Shown: positions 27,529-37,564, counted from the first letter of the stretch. The stretch: 64,000 nt of DNA from an uncultured Paracoccaceae bacterium (GCA_947499635.1 CANMPD010000010.1:62001-126000), one strand, 5' to 3'. The notes: generated from the letters alone by a model not told the origin. Made by a program: numbers and translations.

Positions 27529-28082
27529 GCGCTAATTTTCTCCACGGTTAGTTTCCCATTGGTATACACACAAATATCTGCGGCAATTGCCATAGCATCT
27601 CTTGCCACCGTTTCTGCATCCTTATCAGTTTTGATCATACCACGTGCAGCGGCTAAGGCAAAATTTCCGCCGGATCCAATGGCCGCGATGTCGTGCTCGG
27701 GCTCAAGCACGTCACCGGCGCCTGTGATTACAAACAAATCGGTCCCGTCAGACACGATTAACATTGCTTCGAGTTTTTGCAGATATTTATCTGTGCGCCA
27801 ATCTTTGGCCAATTCGACGCTTGCACGAGCCAGCTGTCCAGGGGTGGCTTCTAACTTTGCCTCAAGGCGTTCAAGCAAGGTAAACGCATCTGCGGTCGAT
27901 CCGGCAAAACCTGCTACAACATCATAGCCGCCTGGTGAAAGACGACGAACCTTTTTAGCGGTTCCTTTTATAACGGTTTGTCCCAGTGAAACTTGGCCGT
28001 CACCTGCAATGACGACCTCGCCACCTTTGCGCACACCAATGATTGTTGTTCCGTGCCAGCCTGGAAAACTGTTTTGGTCCAT
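27525..28082 (-). CDS. hslV: ATP-dependent protease peptidase subunit HslV
   Basis: 185 residues from ATG 28082. An upstream ATG at 28094 is in frame, but it sits within the GGAGAG ribosome site. Proteasome-like peptidase; the mature N-terminal nucleophile is Thr12 in [52 protein letters not shown] and [16 protein letters not shown] are family motifs. First gene of hslV-DUF2157-hslU. Confidence 0.96.
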   Translation of the reverse strand: MDQNSFPGWHGTTIIGVRKGGEVVIAGDGQVSLGQTVIKGTAKKVRRLSPGGYDVVAGFAGSTADAFTLLERLEAKLEATPGQLARASVELAKDWRTDKYLQKLEAMLIVSDGTDLFVITGAGDVLEPEHDIAAIGSGGNFALAAARGMIKTDKDAETVARDAMAIAADICVYTNGKLTVEKISA

Positions 28083-28343
28083 GTTTCTCTCCATCTTGTA
28101 GAGCGATATATGGAAGCCTCATCAATACAGTACAAGTTTATATGTCATGTGAAGGCAAAGAGATGCCATCGTCACTACCTAATAAAATTTATAGACAATC
28201 ATTTAAAATTTTCAAAACGTCTAAAAGATATGCAATAAATGCAGGTCAGTGATGATTTTTAGGCATTTGTAGAATCAAGTACGTCATTCTAGAAAAGGAC
28301 AACACCAACACAATGTTGGACAGATCAACAAAGGAATGCGTCA
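28083..28343. other. Intergenic region between hslV and the DUF1127 gene
   Basis: AT-rich, 261 bases, holds the divergent promoters of hslV and the DUF1127 gene. A short hairpin CCAAC / GTTGG (28305-28319) lies 25 bases before the DUF1127 start. No tRNA or other RNA gene recognised. Confidence 0.4.
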
Positions 28344-28535
28344 ATGTCACATACAACAGCTAATGCGCCAGTTGGCGCTGTTTCCATCCTTCGCTTCGTC
28401 GATGCGGTTTTGAATTTCGTAAATAAAATTTCAGCGGGAAAAGAGTTACGTGCAACACGCCGAGCTTTGTACGCTCTGAGTGACGAGCAGCTGACAGATA
28501 TCGGTGTAACTCGCGCTGATATCGCAAATATCTGA
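28344..28535 (+). CDS. DUF1127 small protein
   Basis: 63 residues. The C-terminal ATRRALYALSDEQLTDIGVTRADI is the DUF1127 (YjiS-like) signature, an arginine-rich RNA-binding module in characterised members. In Rhodobacter and Agrobacterium, proteins of this type influence RNA turnover and stress responses and can be co-transcribed with small RNAs; here only a terminator follows within 25 bases. GGA lies before the ATG. Confidence 0.88.
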   Translation: MSHTTANAPVGAVSILRFVDAVLNFVNKISAGKELRATRRALYALSDEQLTDIGVTRADIANI

Positions 28536-28558
28536 TTTTAAACAGCTATACTCGATTT

Positions 28559-28584
28559 AAAGCCGCCCTTTGGGCGGCTTTTTT
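28559..28584 (+). terminator. Terminator after the DUF1127 gene
   Basis: Perfect stem AGCCGCCC (28561-28568) / GGGCGGCT (28572-28579), loop TTT, followed by a T-run to 28584. Confidence 0.92.
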
Positions 28585-28614
28585 GTATTTATCAACGGGT
28601 TATAAAAATTAGGA

Positions 28615-28647
28615 TGCAAAAAAGGGCACCTACAAGAAGTGCCCTTT
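28615..28647 (-). terminator. Terminator after trxA
   Basis: Stem AAAGGGCAC (28621-28629) / GTGCCCTTT (28639-28647); the A-run at 28618-28623 gives a T-run on the minus strand, 20-50 bases beyond the trxA stop. Confidence 0.88.
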
Positions 28648-28669
28648 GAAATAATAAATCTAAAATACG

Positions 28670-28990
28670 TTAGATGGATTCGTTAATCCAGCTTTGCAGA
28701 GCGGCTTTTGGTGCAGCACCAGCGCGGTTAGATACAACTTGACCGTCTTTAAAGACGAACAGTGCGGGAATACCGCGCACACCCATTGCAGCAGCAGTAT
28801 TGGGGTTGTTGTCTACGTCAACTTTGACAATCTTGACCTTATCGCCGTATTCGGCGGACAGTTCTTCGAGAGCTGGGCCGATTTGTTTACATGGACCACA
28901 CCAGGGTGCCCAAAAATCAACGACAACAGGAACGGTAGAATTTTTGACCTCTGTATCAAAGGTCGCGTCTGTGACGGCTACGGTGGACAT
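28670..28990 (-). CDS. trxA: Thioredoxin 1
   Basis: 106 residues. General cytoplasmic disulfide reductase. WCGPC active site at residues 30-34, [23 protein letters not shown], and the conserved cis-Pro in [15 protein letters not shown] precedes the ATG. Downstream of addA on the same strand (60 bases), with its own terminator. Confidence 0.97.
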   Translation of the reverse strand: MSTVAVTDATFDTEVKNSTVPVVVDFWAPWCGPCKQIGPALEELSAEYGDKVKIVKVDVDNNPNTAAAMGVRGIPALFVFKDGQVVSNRAGAAPKAALQSWINESI

Positions 28991-29050
28991 GGAGATGTCT
29001 CCTAAGGGTTGGCAACTGGAAATGAAACTTAAGTAGCTGTTAGCATATCG

Positions 29051-32000
29051 TCAAGGAGGGGGTACGATTGATGGGATATTTTCACATGCCTTTGTGATTT
29101 GTTTCAGAGGCAATCGCATGAGCTGAGCGGTCTTAGTCCACAGTAATGCCGTTTCAATTTTATGATTTGGATATATCTGCGCCATGGCAATCGCATAAGC
29201 CCCCATTTGGCGCAACAAGCCTTCTGGGCACGCGTCAGCGTGCTTAGGAACATGTGCGTTTGATTTGAAATCAACGATCAAAACGGCATCATCTGTAACG
29301 ATCAGGCGATCAATAATCCCGTTGATACGGGACTGCCCCAGTTGGGCGGTAATTGGCACCTCAGCCAACGTTGTGGGTGAAAATATGTCTGATAGATCAG
29401 GATTGGTTAAAACTGCTGTGGCTTCGACCAGTAACTCGGGCCAGTCGTCATGCTTGCAAATGCGCGCAGCGTTCTGCTTCCAGTGCGACTGTGGTAAATT
29501 CGGTAAATTCTCAAGCAATAAATGTAAGGCGGTTCCACGGGCCATTGCAGCATCTTCGTCCAGGCCGCTTTCGCCTGCGATGGCTTTTGCTCCGCCAAGA
29601 TCTGACGGTTTGAGTGTTGCGACAGGTGGATGATAATCGGGTGCGGCAGACATGAAGATTTCTGGCAGTATGATGTTTTTTGCGATTTTTTCCTGTGCGG
29701 AAACCAAAGGCAACGCCTCCCAATCTCCATGTGAAAATCGTAAACCTTCACCGCCAGGCGCGTTAAAAGGGAGTGCACCAATTACATTCATGGCCGTCTG
29801 GATGCGTCTGTACCAGCTATCTCCGGATTTAGAGGTATCGCCAGAACCGGCAACGATTAGCCATTTTTCAGCCCGTGTTAGAGCCACATACAGTAGGCGT
29901 AAACGTTCTTGTTCCTGTTTTGATTGCGCAGCTTCGCGGGATTGTGCCATTGTATCCGGCATTTGATCCGTGGGCATTTTCCAAACTGGTATACCATCAA
30001 TCTGTGTGATTTGCCCATCTGGTGAAGCACGCCGCTCAGCCGTATCGGGTATGATAACAATTGGTGCTTCAAGACCTTTTGAGCCATGCACAGACATCAC
30101 ACGGATCATGTCGTTAGCTGCGCTCATTTGGCGTTTAATTTCCAGATCATCAGCCTGCATCCAAACTAGGAACCCGGTCAGGCTTGGGACTTCGCTGCGT
30201 TCGTAAGCGAGAGCCTGCGACAGCAGTGCGTTAATTCCGTCTTCGGCTTCTTGGCCAAGGCGACCAATTAGCTTTTTACGCCCATTATGCCGAGTTAAAA
30301 TCCGTTCTATTAGATCAAATGGACGTAAATAATCTGCCTGACCGCGCAGATCGTTTAAAACGGCCATAGTTTTGGGATATTCTCCGGATCGATTTCGCAA
30401 CGCGGTCCATAGATGTGTTTCGGTACGTCGATGCGCTAGGTCAAATAAAGTTTGTTCGCTCCAGCCAAACAATGGTGATTTTAAAGCTTCAGCTAAGGCA
30501 AGCGAATCTTCCGGCAAAGCCAAGAACCGCAAAATTGCAGCAATGTCTTTAACGGCCAATTCTGCGCCGACTTTAAGGCGGTCGGCGCCAGCAATCGGCA
30601 AATTCGCTGCTTTACATGCCCGAATGATCTCTGAGAACAACAGTGACCGACGTTGCACTAAAATCAAAAAATCCCCTGCATGAACGGGTCTGCGTTGGAA
30701 TGTGCCACGCTCAGCTCCGTCTTCGGGGATGGTTGCTCCATCCGCGATCATTTGTTTGATTTGAAGGGCAATTCGTTCAGCTAAGATTACGGTGTGATGG
30801 CGTGCACTGGGTCGATCAACCGGATCAGTCCAATCTTGATCATCATCGTCTTTGGTTTCTTCGACCATAGGCCATAGATCAACACGGCCCGGCAGATCAG
30901 ATTTAAAAGCCTGATGTTTTGCGTCTTGGGCAAAACCTGCGGCGTGTTCAGTGTCAAAAATCACGTCGACCAGTCCCAAGATCGCCGCAGACGAGCGAAA
31001 TGAGAATGCAAGCGAAGCATCCTGAAGGGCTTGACCGGTTTCATGTAAACGTTGACCAAATTCGGCGCGCATTCGATCAAAGGCGCTGGGATCTGCACCT
31101 TGAAAAGAATAGATGGATTGTTTTTTATCGCCGACGACAAAAATAGTACGCTCAACATCTGAACGCGCGCCTTCGCCTGATGTGAACTCTTGCGCCAGTT
31201 TTTCGATTACATCCCATTGAACTGGGCTGGTATCTTGGGCTTCGTCGACCAAAATATGGTCAATACCGCCGTCCAGCCGATACAATACCCAAGATGCCAC
31301 TGCAGGGTCATTTAGTAAATGACGCGCCTTGAGGATGAGATCATCGAAATCTAACCAGCCACGAAGTTGTTTACGGCGTTCATATTCAGTTAAAAATGGG
31401 CGCGCAAAGTCGTGCAAAACCTGTGTTTTGTATAATGCAGATAAGCTTAGCCGATATCGACGAGCGGCTTCAATACGAAGCATAAATGGTTCAAGATCTG
31501 CGACAAGATCCGGATGAGATTTTTGTAGTTTTTTACTCGGAACACTCCCTAACTTGGCCGAAAAAGGCTCTTTAGCGGCTTTTCCGGTTAAAAAGACAGA
31601 TTCCAAAGTAGGTAAGTCATCTAGGCTTGGCGTGGTGATATTTGCCAGTTTTGTTGCATTTTTTTGATCGGTTGCACCCCCTTCATTCAGCATTAAACGA
31701 GTGCGTTCTAGCAAGGTGGTTTCATTTCCTAAAAACACTTGTGCACGTAAATCTTCCCACTCAAAACCGGGTGGCAATCCGAAAGCTTTTTCCAGTGCCT
31801 CCCGATCCTGCTCCACGTGGAACGCTGTTGAATGCTTGCAAATTCCAGCGGTGAGTGCATCGAAATCAATGTCTGTCAACAGATTGGCGACGGGCTGTAA
31901 AACAGAAATGTGCGGGCCGCTTGCAAAGTCATCAATTATATCCGAACGCAAAAGTGAAATTGCGCGTTCTTCCATTTCGGTGAATTGGGGTGAAACATCT

Positions 32001-32425
32001 GCTTCAAGCGGAAAACGCCGTAATAGAGACGAACAAAACGAGTGGATAGTCTGAATTTTTAATCCACCGGGTGTTTCGATAGCGCGGGCAAACAGAGTGC
32101 GCGCTTGTGACAGTTGTCGTGTCAAGCCGTCAGGTTCGGCACCCGCATCTGCACCAAGATCATTTAGTGCGGCATGTAGGGCATCATCTGGTAACATTGC
32201 CCATTCGCCCAGACGTTTAAATAAACGGTTCTGCATCTCGCTCGCAGCAGCTTTGGTGTACGTCAGGCATAGGATGTGCTGAGGTTGTACACCTCGCAAC
32301 AGCAAGCGGGCGACTCGGTCGGTCAGAACTTTTGTTTTCCCAGATCCTGCATTGGCGGCAAGCCAAGTTGAAGCATCGGGGCGAGAGGCGCGAAATTGTG
32401 CCTCAGATGCTGCATTTCGGTTCAT
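29051..32425 (-). CDS. addA: Double-strand break repair helicase-nuclease AddA (alphaproteobacterial type)
   Basis: 1124 residues. UvrD-like helicase and nuclease subunit of AddAB, the RecBCD counterpart. Walker A ANAGSGKTKVLTDRV near residues 24-38, CLTYTKAAASEM (motif Ia), ILVDEAQDTSPVQW (motif II), VGDKKQSIYSFQGADP (motif III), VMSVHGSKGLEAPIVI and LLYVALTRAEK (motifs V and VI). The C-terminal PD-(D/E)XK nuclease has VLIVDFKSN near residue 1052. Start overlaps the addB stop (ATGA). Confidence 0.96.
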   Translation of the reverse strand: MNRNAASEAQFRASRPDASTWLAANAGSGKTKVLTDRVARLLLRGVQPQHILCLTYTKAAASEMQNRLFKRLGEWAMLPDDALHAALNDLGADAGAEPDGLTRQLSQARTLFARAIETPGGLKIQTIHSFCSSLLRRFPLEADVSPQFTEMEERAISLLRSDIIDDFASGPHISVLQPVANLLTDIDFDALTAGICKHSTAFHVEQDREALEKAFGLPPGFEWEDLRAQVFLGNETTLLERTRLMLNEGGATDQKNATKLANITTPSLDDLPTLESVFLTGKAAKEPFSAKLGSVPSKKLQKSHPDLVADLEPFMLRIEAARRYRLSLSALYKTQVLHDFARPFLTEYERRKQLRGWLDFDDLILKARHLLNDPAVASWVLYRLDGGIDHILVDEAQDTSPVQWDVIEKLAQEFTSGEGARSDVERTIFVVGDKKQSIYSFQGADPSAFDRMRAEFGQRLHETGQALQDASLAFSFRSSAAILGLVDVIFDTEHAAGFAQDAKHQAFKSDLPGRVDLWPMVEETKDDDDQDWTDPVDRPSARHHTVILAERIALQIKQMIADGATIPEDGAERGTFQRRPVHAGDFLILVQRRSLLFSEIIRACKAANLPIAGADRLKVGAELAVKDIAAILRFLALPEDSLALAEALKSPLFGWSEQTLFDLAHRRTETHLWTALRNRSGEYPKTMAVLNDLRGQADYLRPFDLIERILTRHNGRKKLIGRLGQEAEDGINALLSQALAYERSEVPSLTGFLVWMQADDLEIKRQMSAANDMIRVMSVHGSKGLEAPIVIIPDTAERRASPDGQITQIDGIPVWKMPTDQMPDTMAQSREAAQSKQEQERLRLLYVALTRAEKWLIVAGSGDTSKSGDSWYRRIQTAMNVIGALPFNAPGGEGLRFSHGDWEALPLVSAQEKIAKNIILPEIFMSAAPDYHPPVATLKPSDLGGAKAIAGESGLDEDAAMARGTALHLLLENLPNLPQSHWKQNAARICKHDDWPELLVEATAVLTNPDLSDIFSPTTLAEVPITAQLGQSRINGIIDRLIVTDDAVLIVDFKSNAHVPKHADACPEGLLRQMGAYAIAMAQIYPNHKIETALLWTKTAQLMRLPLKQITKACENIPSIVPPP

Positions 32426-35352
32426 ACCAAATCCTCTGCTATGGGGTCGTCACTGCGTTCCCATTCGCCATATCGCGCGAGATGATCATAATCGCCCCCA
32501 ATCTCGTCGCGTTGCATCATACGCCGGCTGCTGTAACCTTGTTCATATTCGAAATAGGCGCTGATCAATGTGCCTAGCTCTTCCCAAACTTTGGCAGGGG
32601 GCTCGTCTAAAATAGGCGCGGCAATTTCCTTGCGCGGGTCCTTCATGCCAATAAAGCTCGCGTGGGCGACGCGTGCCGGGCCATAAAGCTCAAATGCGCC
32701 TTGTTCAGCCATTGCAGCTTCGATGAGCAATTGCTTTTCAAATTTGGTCTGGCTTTTGGCTGTTGGTGGTGCCCCAGTTTTATAATCATACAGATGTAAG
32801 CTGCCCGTGTCGTCTACATCTATCCGGTCCGCGGTACAGGCAATTTCGAAGTCCAGCGGGGCAAGGCGCACTTGGCCTTTAATTTCAAAGCCGGATGGAT
32901 GTGCACGAGTTTGACGGTCATGTTCGCTAACGACGAAATCATCAGCCACCTTGTTGAGACGACTGATCCAAAGCATGCGCGCTGTGGGCCAGGGGACGTC
33001 TTTTTCAAAGATCTGCTGCGCGTGCGACATCAATTGCTCGGCTCTGAGTAAATCAGGATCCTCTTTGGCTGCTTTGATGAAATATTCTAATACCTGATGG
33101 ATCAATGTACCCCGCAAGCGGGCATCTGGCTCTTGGCTAAGTAAATCCAAAGGCCTTAGACGCAGGACATGCTTTGCGTAAATCGCGTATGGGTCACGGA
33201 TAAGGCGCGGAATTTCTGTCACGGTTAGCCGGCGTGGTCGGGCAGTGACGGGTGGACGGGGCGCCGGGCGTGTGGCTGGCGGTGAGACGATTGGTGCATC
33301 TAAAACACTGGCCCATTCTAACCAAGTTTGCCCACGTGCGCGCATTGCTTGTAAAGCTTCTGTGCCACCTGTTTCAGAGAGTCCGGACAACAAGTTGGTC
33401 AACCGATTCAACCAACGCGATGGAACACTATCGGTTTCATCGTTACGCAAGGCGCGTGTCAGCCAGACTTGTGGTGCGGCGATGGCTTGTTGAAAATCAT
33501 GAGCTGACAGACCAATACGACGTTCTGGTAACAGCAATCCTGCATCATGGCGCATTTTTCGGTTTAGCCATGGATCTGGGGTGGCGGCTTCGGGCCAGCT
33601 CCCCTCGTTTAGGCCGCCTAGAATAACAAGATCGGCTCCCTGTACGCGTGCTTCGAGTGTGCCCCAAATCATGATAGACCCATAAGGTGCATCGCGATCC
33701 CGCACTTCGCCTTGTGATAACAATGCACCTAAAAGATCGGTGAAATCACGGGCATTCATGCTGCCGCCGTATTTAGCTTCGCGTTCTAACTCGTCGAATA
33801 CTTCGCGCGCGGCACGTCCTGCCTTTTTATCCCACAAGGTTCCGCAGCCGTCGGTTTGTGATCCGGCGGCGATACTTTCAGCTAGGGAACGTAAATCGGC
33901 AACCCAATTGACCAAAGGACGCTGGCCTGTCGTGTGTTTGTCCGCAAACGTCTGCGCGAGCCAGCTAGACCAATTTTCAAGAATATCTTTTCCTGTGCCA
34001 TAATATTGTAATGTCTCCGCATCAGGAAACGGAGGCCCATAACGGCGCAAGTGTAGCTCTAACTCTCGGGTGTGTAAAAAATGTGGCCCGCGGTCGGCGC
34101 CGGTATGCGTTAATGGATGTTTCAGCAATGTAAGCAGCATGTCACAGGTCAATGGACGGCAAAATAGATCTGCAACATGGCGTAAAAACCGACCGGGAGG
34201 AGACAATTGCAGCGGTAAGCCTGCTGAATCATCTGGTAGAATATCCCACCGATCCAACGCCGCCGAGACCTGACGGGTTAACATACGATCAGGGGTGATC
34301 AAGGCAGCCGTTTGGCCGTCCTCTGCGGCTTGTCGTAAGCGTAATGCTATGGCCAATGCTTCGGTTCGGGGTGTGTCAGCCTCAAGCAAGGTGACGGATC
34401 GAGTTGCATGATCAAGTTCGGCCAGCGCTGGGCCCTCGATCATCCAAGCGTCGGTGACAGGGGCAGGGCGCAGGGCCAAAGATACGAGTTTATTGCGTGC
34501 AACTGAATTCGGGGCTGTTGTGACCCATGGCTGAATGTCCTGCGAAGTTATATCCAGATCTCGCATCAGTTTGTGAAAACGATATTGAGGGTGGTCTTCG
34601 GCCATCAGCGCATCATCCATGCTGTTCCACACAGCGTCTGGCTGATCAAAATCATATCCAGGCAAAATCACGGCGCCTTGGGGGAGTTTGGCAATGGCTT
34701 CCATCAACAGCAGGGTTGTTCCACGTGAACCTGTTGATCCAGCTAAAATGACAGGATGTTGTGGGGGCGAAGTATCCCATTGTGCAATGAGGTTTTGTAC
34801 CGCTTGGCGTTCACGTGCCTTATCGTCCATAGCGTCTTGGTGCAGGTCAATAAAATCGTCTGCGATACCGATAAATTGCTGTGCGCGCTGCCAATGACCT
34901 GATTGATCGGTAACATCAAGGTTGCGAATAATATCAGTGGTGACGCCTTCACTTTGCATTTCATCAAACAAAGTCGCGAGGCTGTCTGACAAATCAAATA
35001 AAGATGCCCGTGCGGCAAGGTTAGGTTGTGCATCCAAAAGTTTAGTCACCAATTGTGACAGCTCAAGACGTCGTCGCAAAGGGGGTAGTGCAGGAGGAAG
35101 GCCTTGTAATGTGGCTTGCTTTGAAAATCCTGACAGCAATGAAATACGAGGCAGCAGGCATGCAGGGCCGTCATCAAACAATTGACGTACACGGCGCAGC
35201 ATACGTTCCGTATTTAGGATCAATTCAACTTGCGCTAACGCAATAGGTGGTTGGTTTAGATGGCGCTGGGTTAATCCATCAACCAATGCACGCGGGAAAT
35301 CAACACCACAAGGGACAGCGAAAACCCTCGATTTAGGCTCTGTTTTAAACAT
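32422..35352 (-). CDS. addB: Double-strand break repair protein AddB (alphaproteobacterial type)
   Basis: 976 residues from ATG 35352; a TTG at 35364 would add four. Partner of AddA with an inactivated helicase fold and a C-terminal nuclease domain: GTLIHQVLEYFIK, then LHLYDYKTGAPP (Asp-Tyr-Lys catalytic signature) near residue 858. A P-loop-like GSTGSRGTTLLLMEAI is visible near residue 205. Start overlaps the murU-like gene by eight bases; stop overlaps addA by four. Confidence 0.94.
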   Translation of the reverse strand: MFKTEPKSRVFAVPCGVDFPRALVDGLTQRHLNQPPIALAQVELILNTERMLRRVRQLFDDGPACLLPRISLLSGFSKQATLQGLPPALPPLRRRLELSQLVTKLLDAQPNLAARASLFDLSDSLATLFDEMQSEGVTTDIIRNLDVTDQSGHWQRAQQFIGIADDFIDLHQDAMDDKARERQAVQNLIAQWDTSPPQHPVILAGSTGSRGTTLLLMEAIAKLPQGAVILPGYDFDQPDAVWNSMDDALMAEDHPQYRFHKLMRDLDITSQDIQPWVTTAPNSVARNKLVSLALRPAPVTDAWMIEGPALAELDHATRSVTLLEADTPRTEALAIALRLRQAAEDGQTAALITPDRMLTRQVSAALDRWDILPDDSAGLPLQLSPPGRFLRHVADLFCRPLTCDMLLTLLKHPLTHTGADRGPHFLHTRELELHLRRYGPPFPDAETLQYYGTGKDILENWSSWLAQTFADKHTTGQRPLVNWVADLRSLAESIAAGSQTDGCGTLWDKKAGRAAREVFDELEREAKYGGSMNARDFTDLLGALLSQGEVRDRDAPYGSIMIWGTLEARVQGADLVILGGLNEGSWPEAATPDPWLNRKMRHDAGLLLPERRIGLSAHDFQQAIAAPQVWLTRALRNDETDSVPSRWLNRLTNLLSGLSETGGTEALQAMRARGQTWLEWASVLDAPIVSPPATRPAPRPPVTARPRRLTVTEIPRLIRDPYAIYAKHVLRLRPLDLLSQEPDARLRGTLIHQVLEYFIKAAKEDPDLLRAEQLMSHAQQIFEKDVPWPTARMLWISRLNKVADDFVVSEHDRQTRAHPSGFEIKGQVRLAPLDFEIACTADRIDVDDTGSLHLYDYKTGAPPTAKSQTKFEKQLLIEAAMAEQGAFELYGPARVAHASFIGMKDPRKEIAAPILDEPPAKVWEELGTLISAYFEYEQGYSSRRMMQRDEIGGDYDHLARYGEWERSDDPIAEDLV

Positions 35353-36034
35353 GTTTAGTCGCAATCAATTGTTCGGCTAACGTGATCCCTTCTGGATAAC
35401 CAACGTCACACCAAGATCCGGGGTATTCGATTGCCTTAAGGCGGCGTTTTTGTGCAATTTTATCCCACAGGATATTCAACGAAAACGCCGTATCCGAAAT
35501 GTCATTCAAGCCACCCGTTTTAAGAATTTGGGCACCGGTATAAACGAAATTTCCCTTGCGTGAGATGTGCCCATTGTCATCAATCGAGAAATCACCTGAA
35601 CCTTTACGACCAACAGCACGAGCTAGGGGAACGCATAATAACAGGGCGTCCATTGCATCTGGGTTCCACTGATCCCTCAGCAATTTTAATGGGTTAGGGC
35701 CATTCCAGATGACGTCGCAATTCATGGTATAAATGGTTTGTGCTTGTAATAGAGGAAGTGCGTTGCGTAAACCGCCGCCAGTATCCAGAATTTGCTCGGC
35801 TTCATGAGATATCATAACATCGCTTGAGGCAAGGTGTTGTGATAGAATATCTGCTTTGTAATGGGTATTCATCACGACCTGACGGGGATGGAGATCGCGA
35901 ACAATATCCAAAGTATGATCAATGAGAGGCCGCCCCGCTACAGGGATCATTGGCTTAGGGCGATCTTTTGTCAAATCACCCATGCGCGTCCCAAAACCAG
36001 CGGCAAAGATCATAACAGCGTCAGGATGAGACAT
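35345..36034 (-). CDS. murU: Sugar-nucleotidyltransferase, probable MurNAc-1-P uridylyltransferase
   Basis: 229 residues from ATG 36034; the frame is open further upstream into amgK, but MSHPDAVMIFAAGFGTRM is the natural start. The nucleotidyltransferase signature FAAGFGTRMGDLTKDRPKPMIPVAGRPLIDHTLD is clear, and YTMNCDVIWNGPN holds the metal-binding Asp. MurU converts MurNAc-1-phosphate to UDP-MurNAc in peptidoglycan recycling that bypasses de novo synthesis. The adjacent sugar kinase gene (amgK) makes this assignment likely; substrate not proven. Confidence 0.85.
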   Translation of the reverse strand: MSHPDAVMIFAAGFGTRMGDLTKDRPKPMIPVAGRPLIDHTLDIVRDLHPRQVVMNTHYKADILSQHLASSDVMISHEAEQILDTGGGLRNALPLLQAQTIYTMNCDVIWNGPNPLKLLRDQWNPDAMDALLLCVPLARAVGRKGSGDFSIDDNGHISRKGNFVYTGAQILKTGGLNDISDTAFSLNILWDKIAQKRRLKAIEYPGSWCDVGYPEGITLAEQLIATKHV

Positions 36035-36039
36035 TGGGT

Positions 36040-37050
36040 TTATCCGCTTAACTTTTGTAGATTTTCTTGGGTTGGTGCAGGCAGGCTGTCTAGCAGCATA
36101 GGAGCAAAAGTCGCGCAAGCCTCATCGGTTAGCCCCTGTGTGAAATACTTCCACACACGTGGGATAAGATCGACATATTCAGGTTTACCATATGTTTTAG
36201 AAAGCCGGGCAAAAACCCCTAAAATACGCATGTTTCGTTGGACACCGAGCAAAGCATAGGCTGTTCTAAATGTAGCTCCATTAACACCGGTGCGTTTGAT
36301 GTAACGATCGAGCATCGCGTCTTGGATCTCCTGCGAAACATCACGTCGTGCATCTTGTAGCAGGGAAACAAGATCGTAAGCTGGATGTCCGAGTTTAGCA
36401 TCTTGGAAATCAATTACACCAATACGAGCAATACCGTCACGCTTGGGGAGCCATAGCAAATTTTGGACGTGAAAATCCCTATGTACAAAAACCATTTGGC
36501 CAGACAAATATTTACTGAGAGGTTTTAAGAAGGCAATCTCGAACTCTGCCCTCGCGTGGTCATCAATGTTTTCACATATATAGTAACGGTAGGTGTTAAA
36601 TGTGAGCGACGTCAATTGGCTGAGAGCAGAGGGCGTTAATGGCTCTAACTTGGGGAAATCCCATATATTTGTACTTGTGTGCATCTTGATCAGCCAATCT
36701 GTTGCGGCCTCATATAGCGCACGTTCCTGATTTGGGCTGTGATTTAAAACGTTCGAAAATAAGTTGTCGCCCAAATCTTCGATCAGTAACAAACCGTTTT
36801 GTAAGTCTTGCGCGATGATATCGGGAACGCTTACGCGTTGCGCTGCAAGAAGTTTGGTGATGTGTATATATGGCTCTAAGTTAGGGTTTTTATCTGGTGG
36901 TGCATCCATCAAAACGACACTGTGTCCGGTGCTGTCCACCAGCCTTTCATAGCGCCGCATGGATGCGTCACCTGCCAGAGATGTTCTCGCTTGATTGCTA
37001 TACCCAGCTTGTGCCAGAAAACGATCGACCACTTGTGCACGTGAGGTCAC
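36040..37050 (-). CDS. amgK: Aminoglycoside-phosphotransferase-fold kinase, probable AmgK (MurNAc/GlcNAc anomeric kinase)
   Basis: 336 residues, GTG start at 37050. Kinase motifs: GDASMRRYERL (nucleotide loop, residues 27-37), LLLIEDLGDNLF, catalytic loop HRDFHVQNLLW (His190, Asp192) and metal-binding IDFQDAKLGHPAYDL (about 213-227). AmgK phosphorylates MurNAc and GlcNAc at the anomeric position, feeding MurU. Gene order tsaE-amgK-murU supports that role. Five bases separate it from murU. Confidence 0.86.
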   Translation of the reverse strand: MTSRAQVVDRFLAQAGYSNQARTSLAGDASMRRYERLVDSTGHSVVLMDAPPDKNPNLEPYIHITKLLAAQRVSVPDIIAQDLQNGLLLIEDLGDNLFSNVLNHSPNQERALYEAATDWLIKMHTSTNIWDFPKLEPLTPSALSQLTSLTFNTYRYYICENIDDHARAEFEIAFLKPLSKYLSGQMVFVHRDFHVQNLLWLPKRDGIARIGVIDFQDAKLGHPAYDLVSLLQDARRDVSQEIQDAMLDRYIKRTGVNGATFRTAYALLGVQRNMRILGVFARLSKTYGKPEYVDLIPRVWKYFTQGLTDEACATFAPMLLDSLPAPTQENLQKLSG

Positions 37051-37058
37051 GGTGTACC

Positions 37059-37523
37059 CTAACTTAATTTATGGTTCCATTTGCGATCGGACCAGATCAG
37101 AGTGATTTCTCTTGCGTTTTCATTTTCGGGCACCAAAGAAAACGACAACTTAAGTGCATGACTTGGTGTAAGATTTTCCAATTTATCAGGCCATTCCACA
37201 AGACATATGCTATCGTCAAATGCCGAGAATAATCCGAGCTCTTCAACTTCGTCTACATGTGATAGGCGATACAGATCAGCATGCCACACTTCAGATATAT
37301 CAGTGTCGTATATCTGGACCAGTGTAAATGTCGGCGAGGGGACATCTTCGGGAAAATCTAATAAAGATTGAATGAGAGCGCGGCAGAAATGGGTTTTTCC
37401 CGCGCCAATTTGCCCCTCAAGCAGCAAAACATCGCCCGGACCAAGAGACGGGGCGATGGATTTAGCAAAAAGTTCCGTTTCATCTTGCCCATTTAGGCTA
37501 ATAGTTTTTGAGTAATCCGACAT
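37059..37523 (-). CDS. tsaE: tRNA threonylcarbamoyladenosine biosynthesis ATPase TsaE
   Basis: 154 residues. ATPase that, with TsaB and TsaD, transfers threonylcarbamoyl to A37 of tRNAs. Walker A LEGQIGAGKTHFCRALIQ near residue 40, FPEDVPSPTFTLVQIYD and WHADLYRLSHVDEVEELGL are family motifs. First of tsaE-amgK-murU-addB-addA. TsaD is encoded 12 kb away in this window. Confidence 0.94.
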   Translation of the reverse strand: MSDYSKTISLNGQDETELFAKSIAPSLGPGDVLLLEGQIGAGKTHFCRALIQSLLDFPEDVPSPTFTLVQIYDTDISEVWHADLYRLSHVDEVEELGLFSAFDDSICLVEWPDKLENLTPSHALKLSFSLVPENENAREITLIWSDRKWNHKLS

Positions 37524-37564
37524 ATTCGCACAATGGCAATAGGTAGCGTATGCTGCAAGTGCGA

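Noticed and set aside
29265-32282. Several 60-120-residue plus-strand frames opposite addA
   Set aside because: No ribosome sites, compositions unlike the neighbours, and they lie fully inside a well-supported helicase gene.
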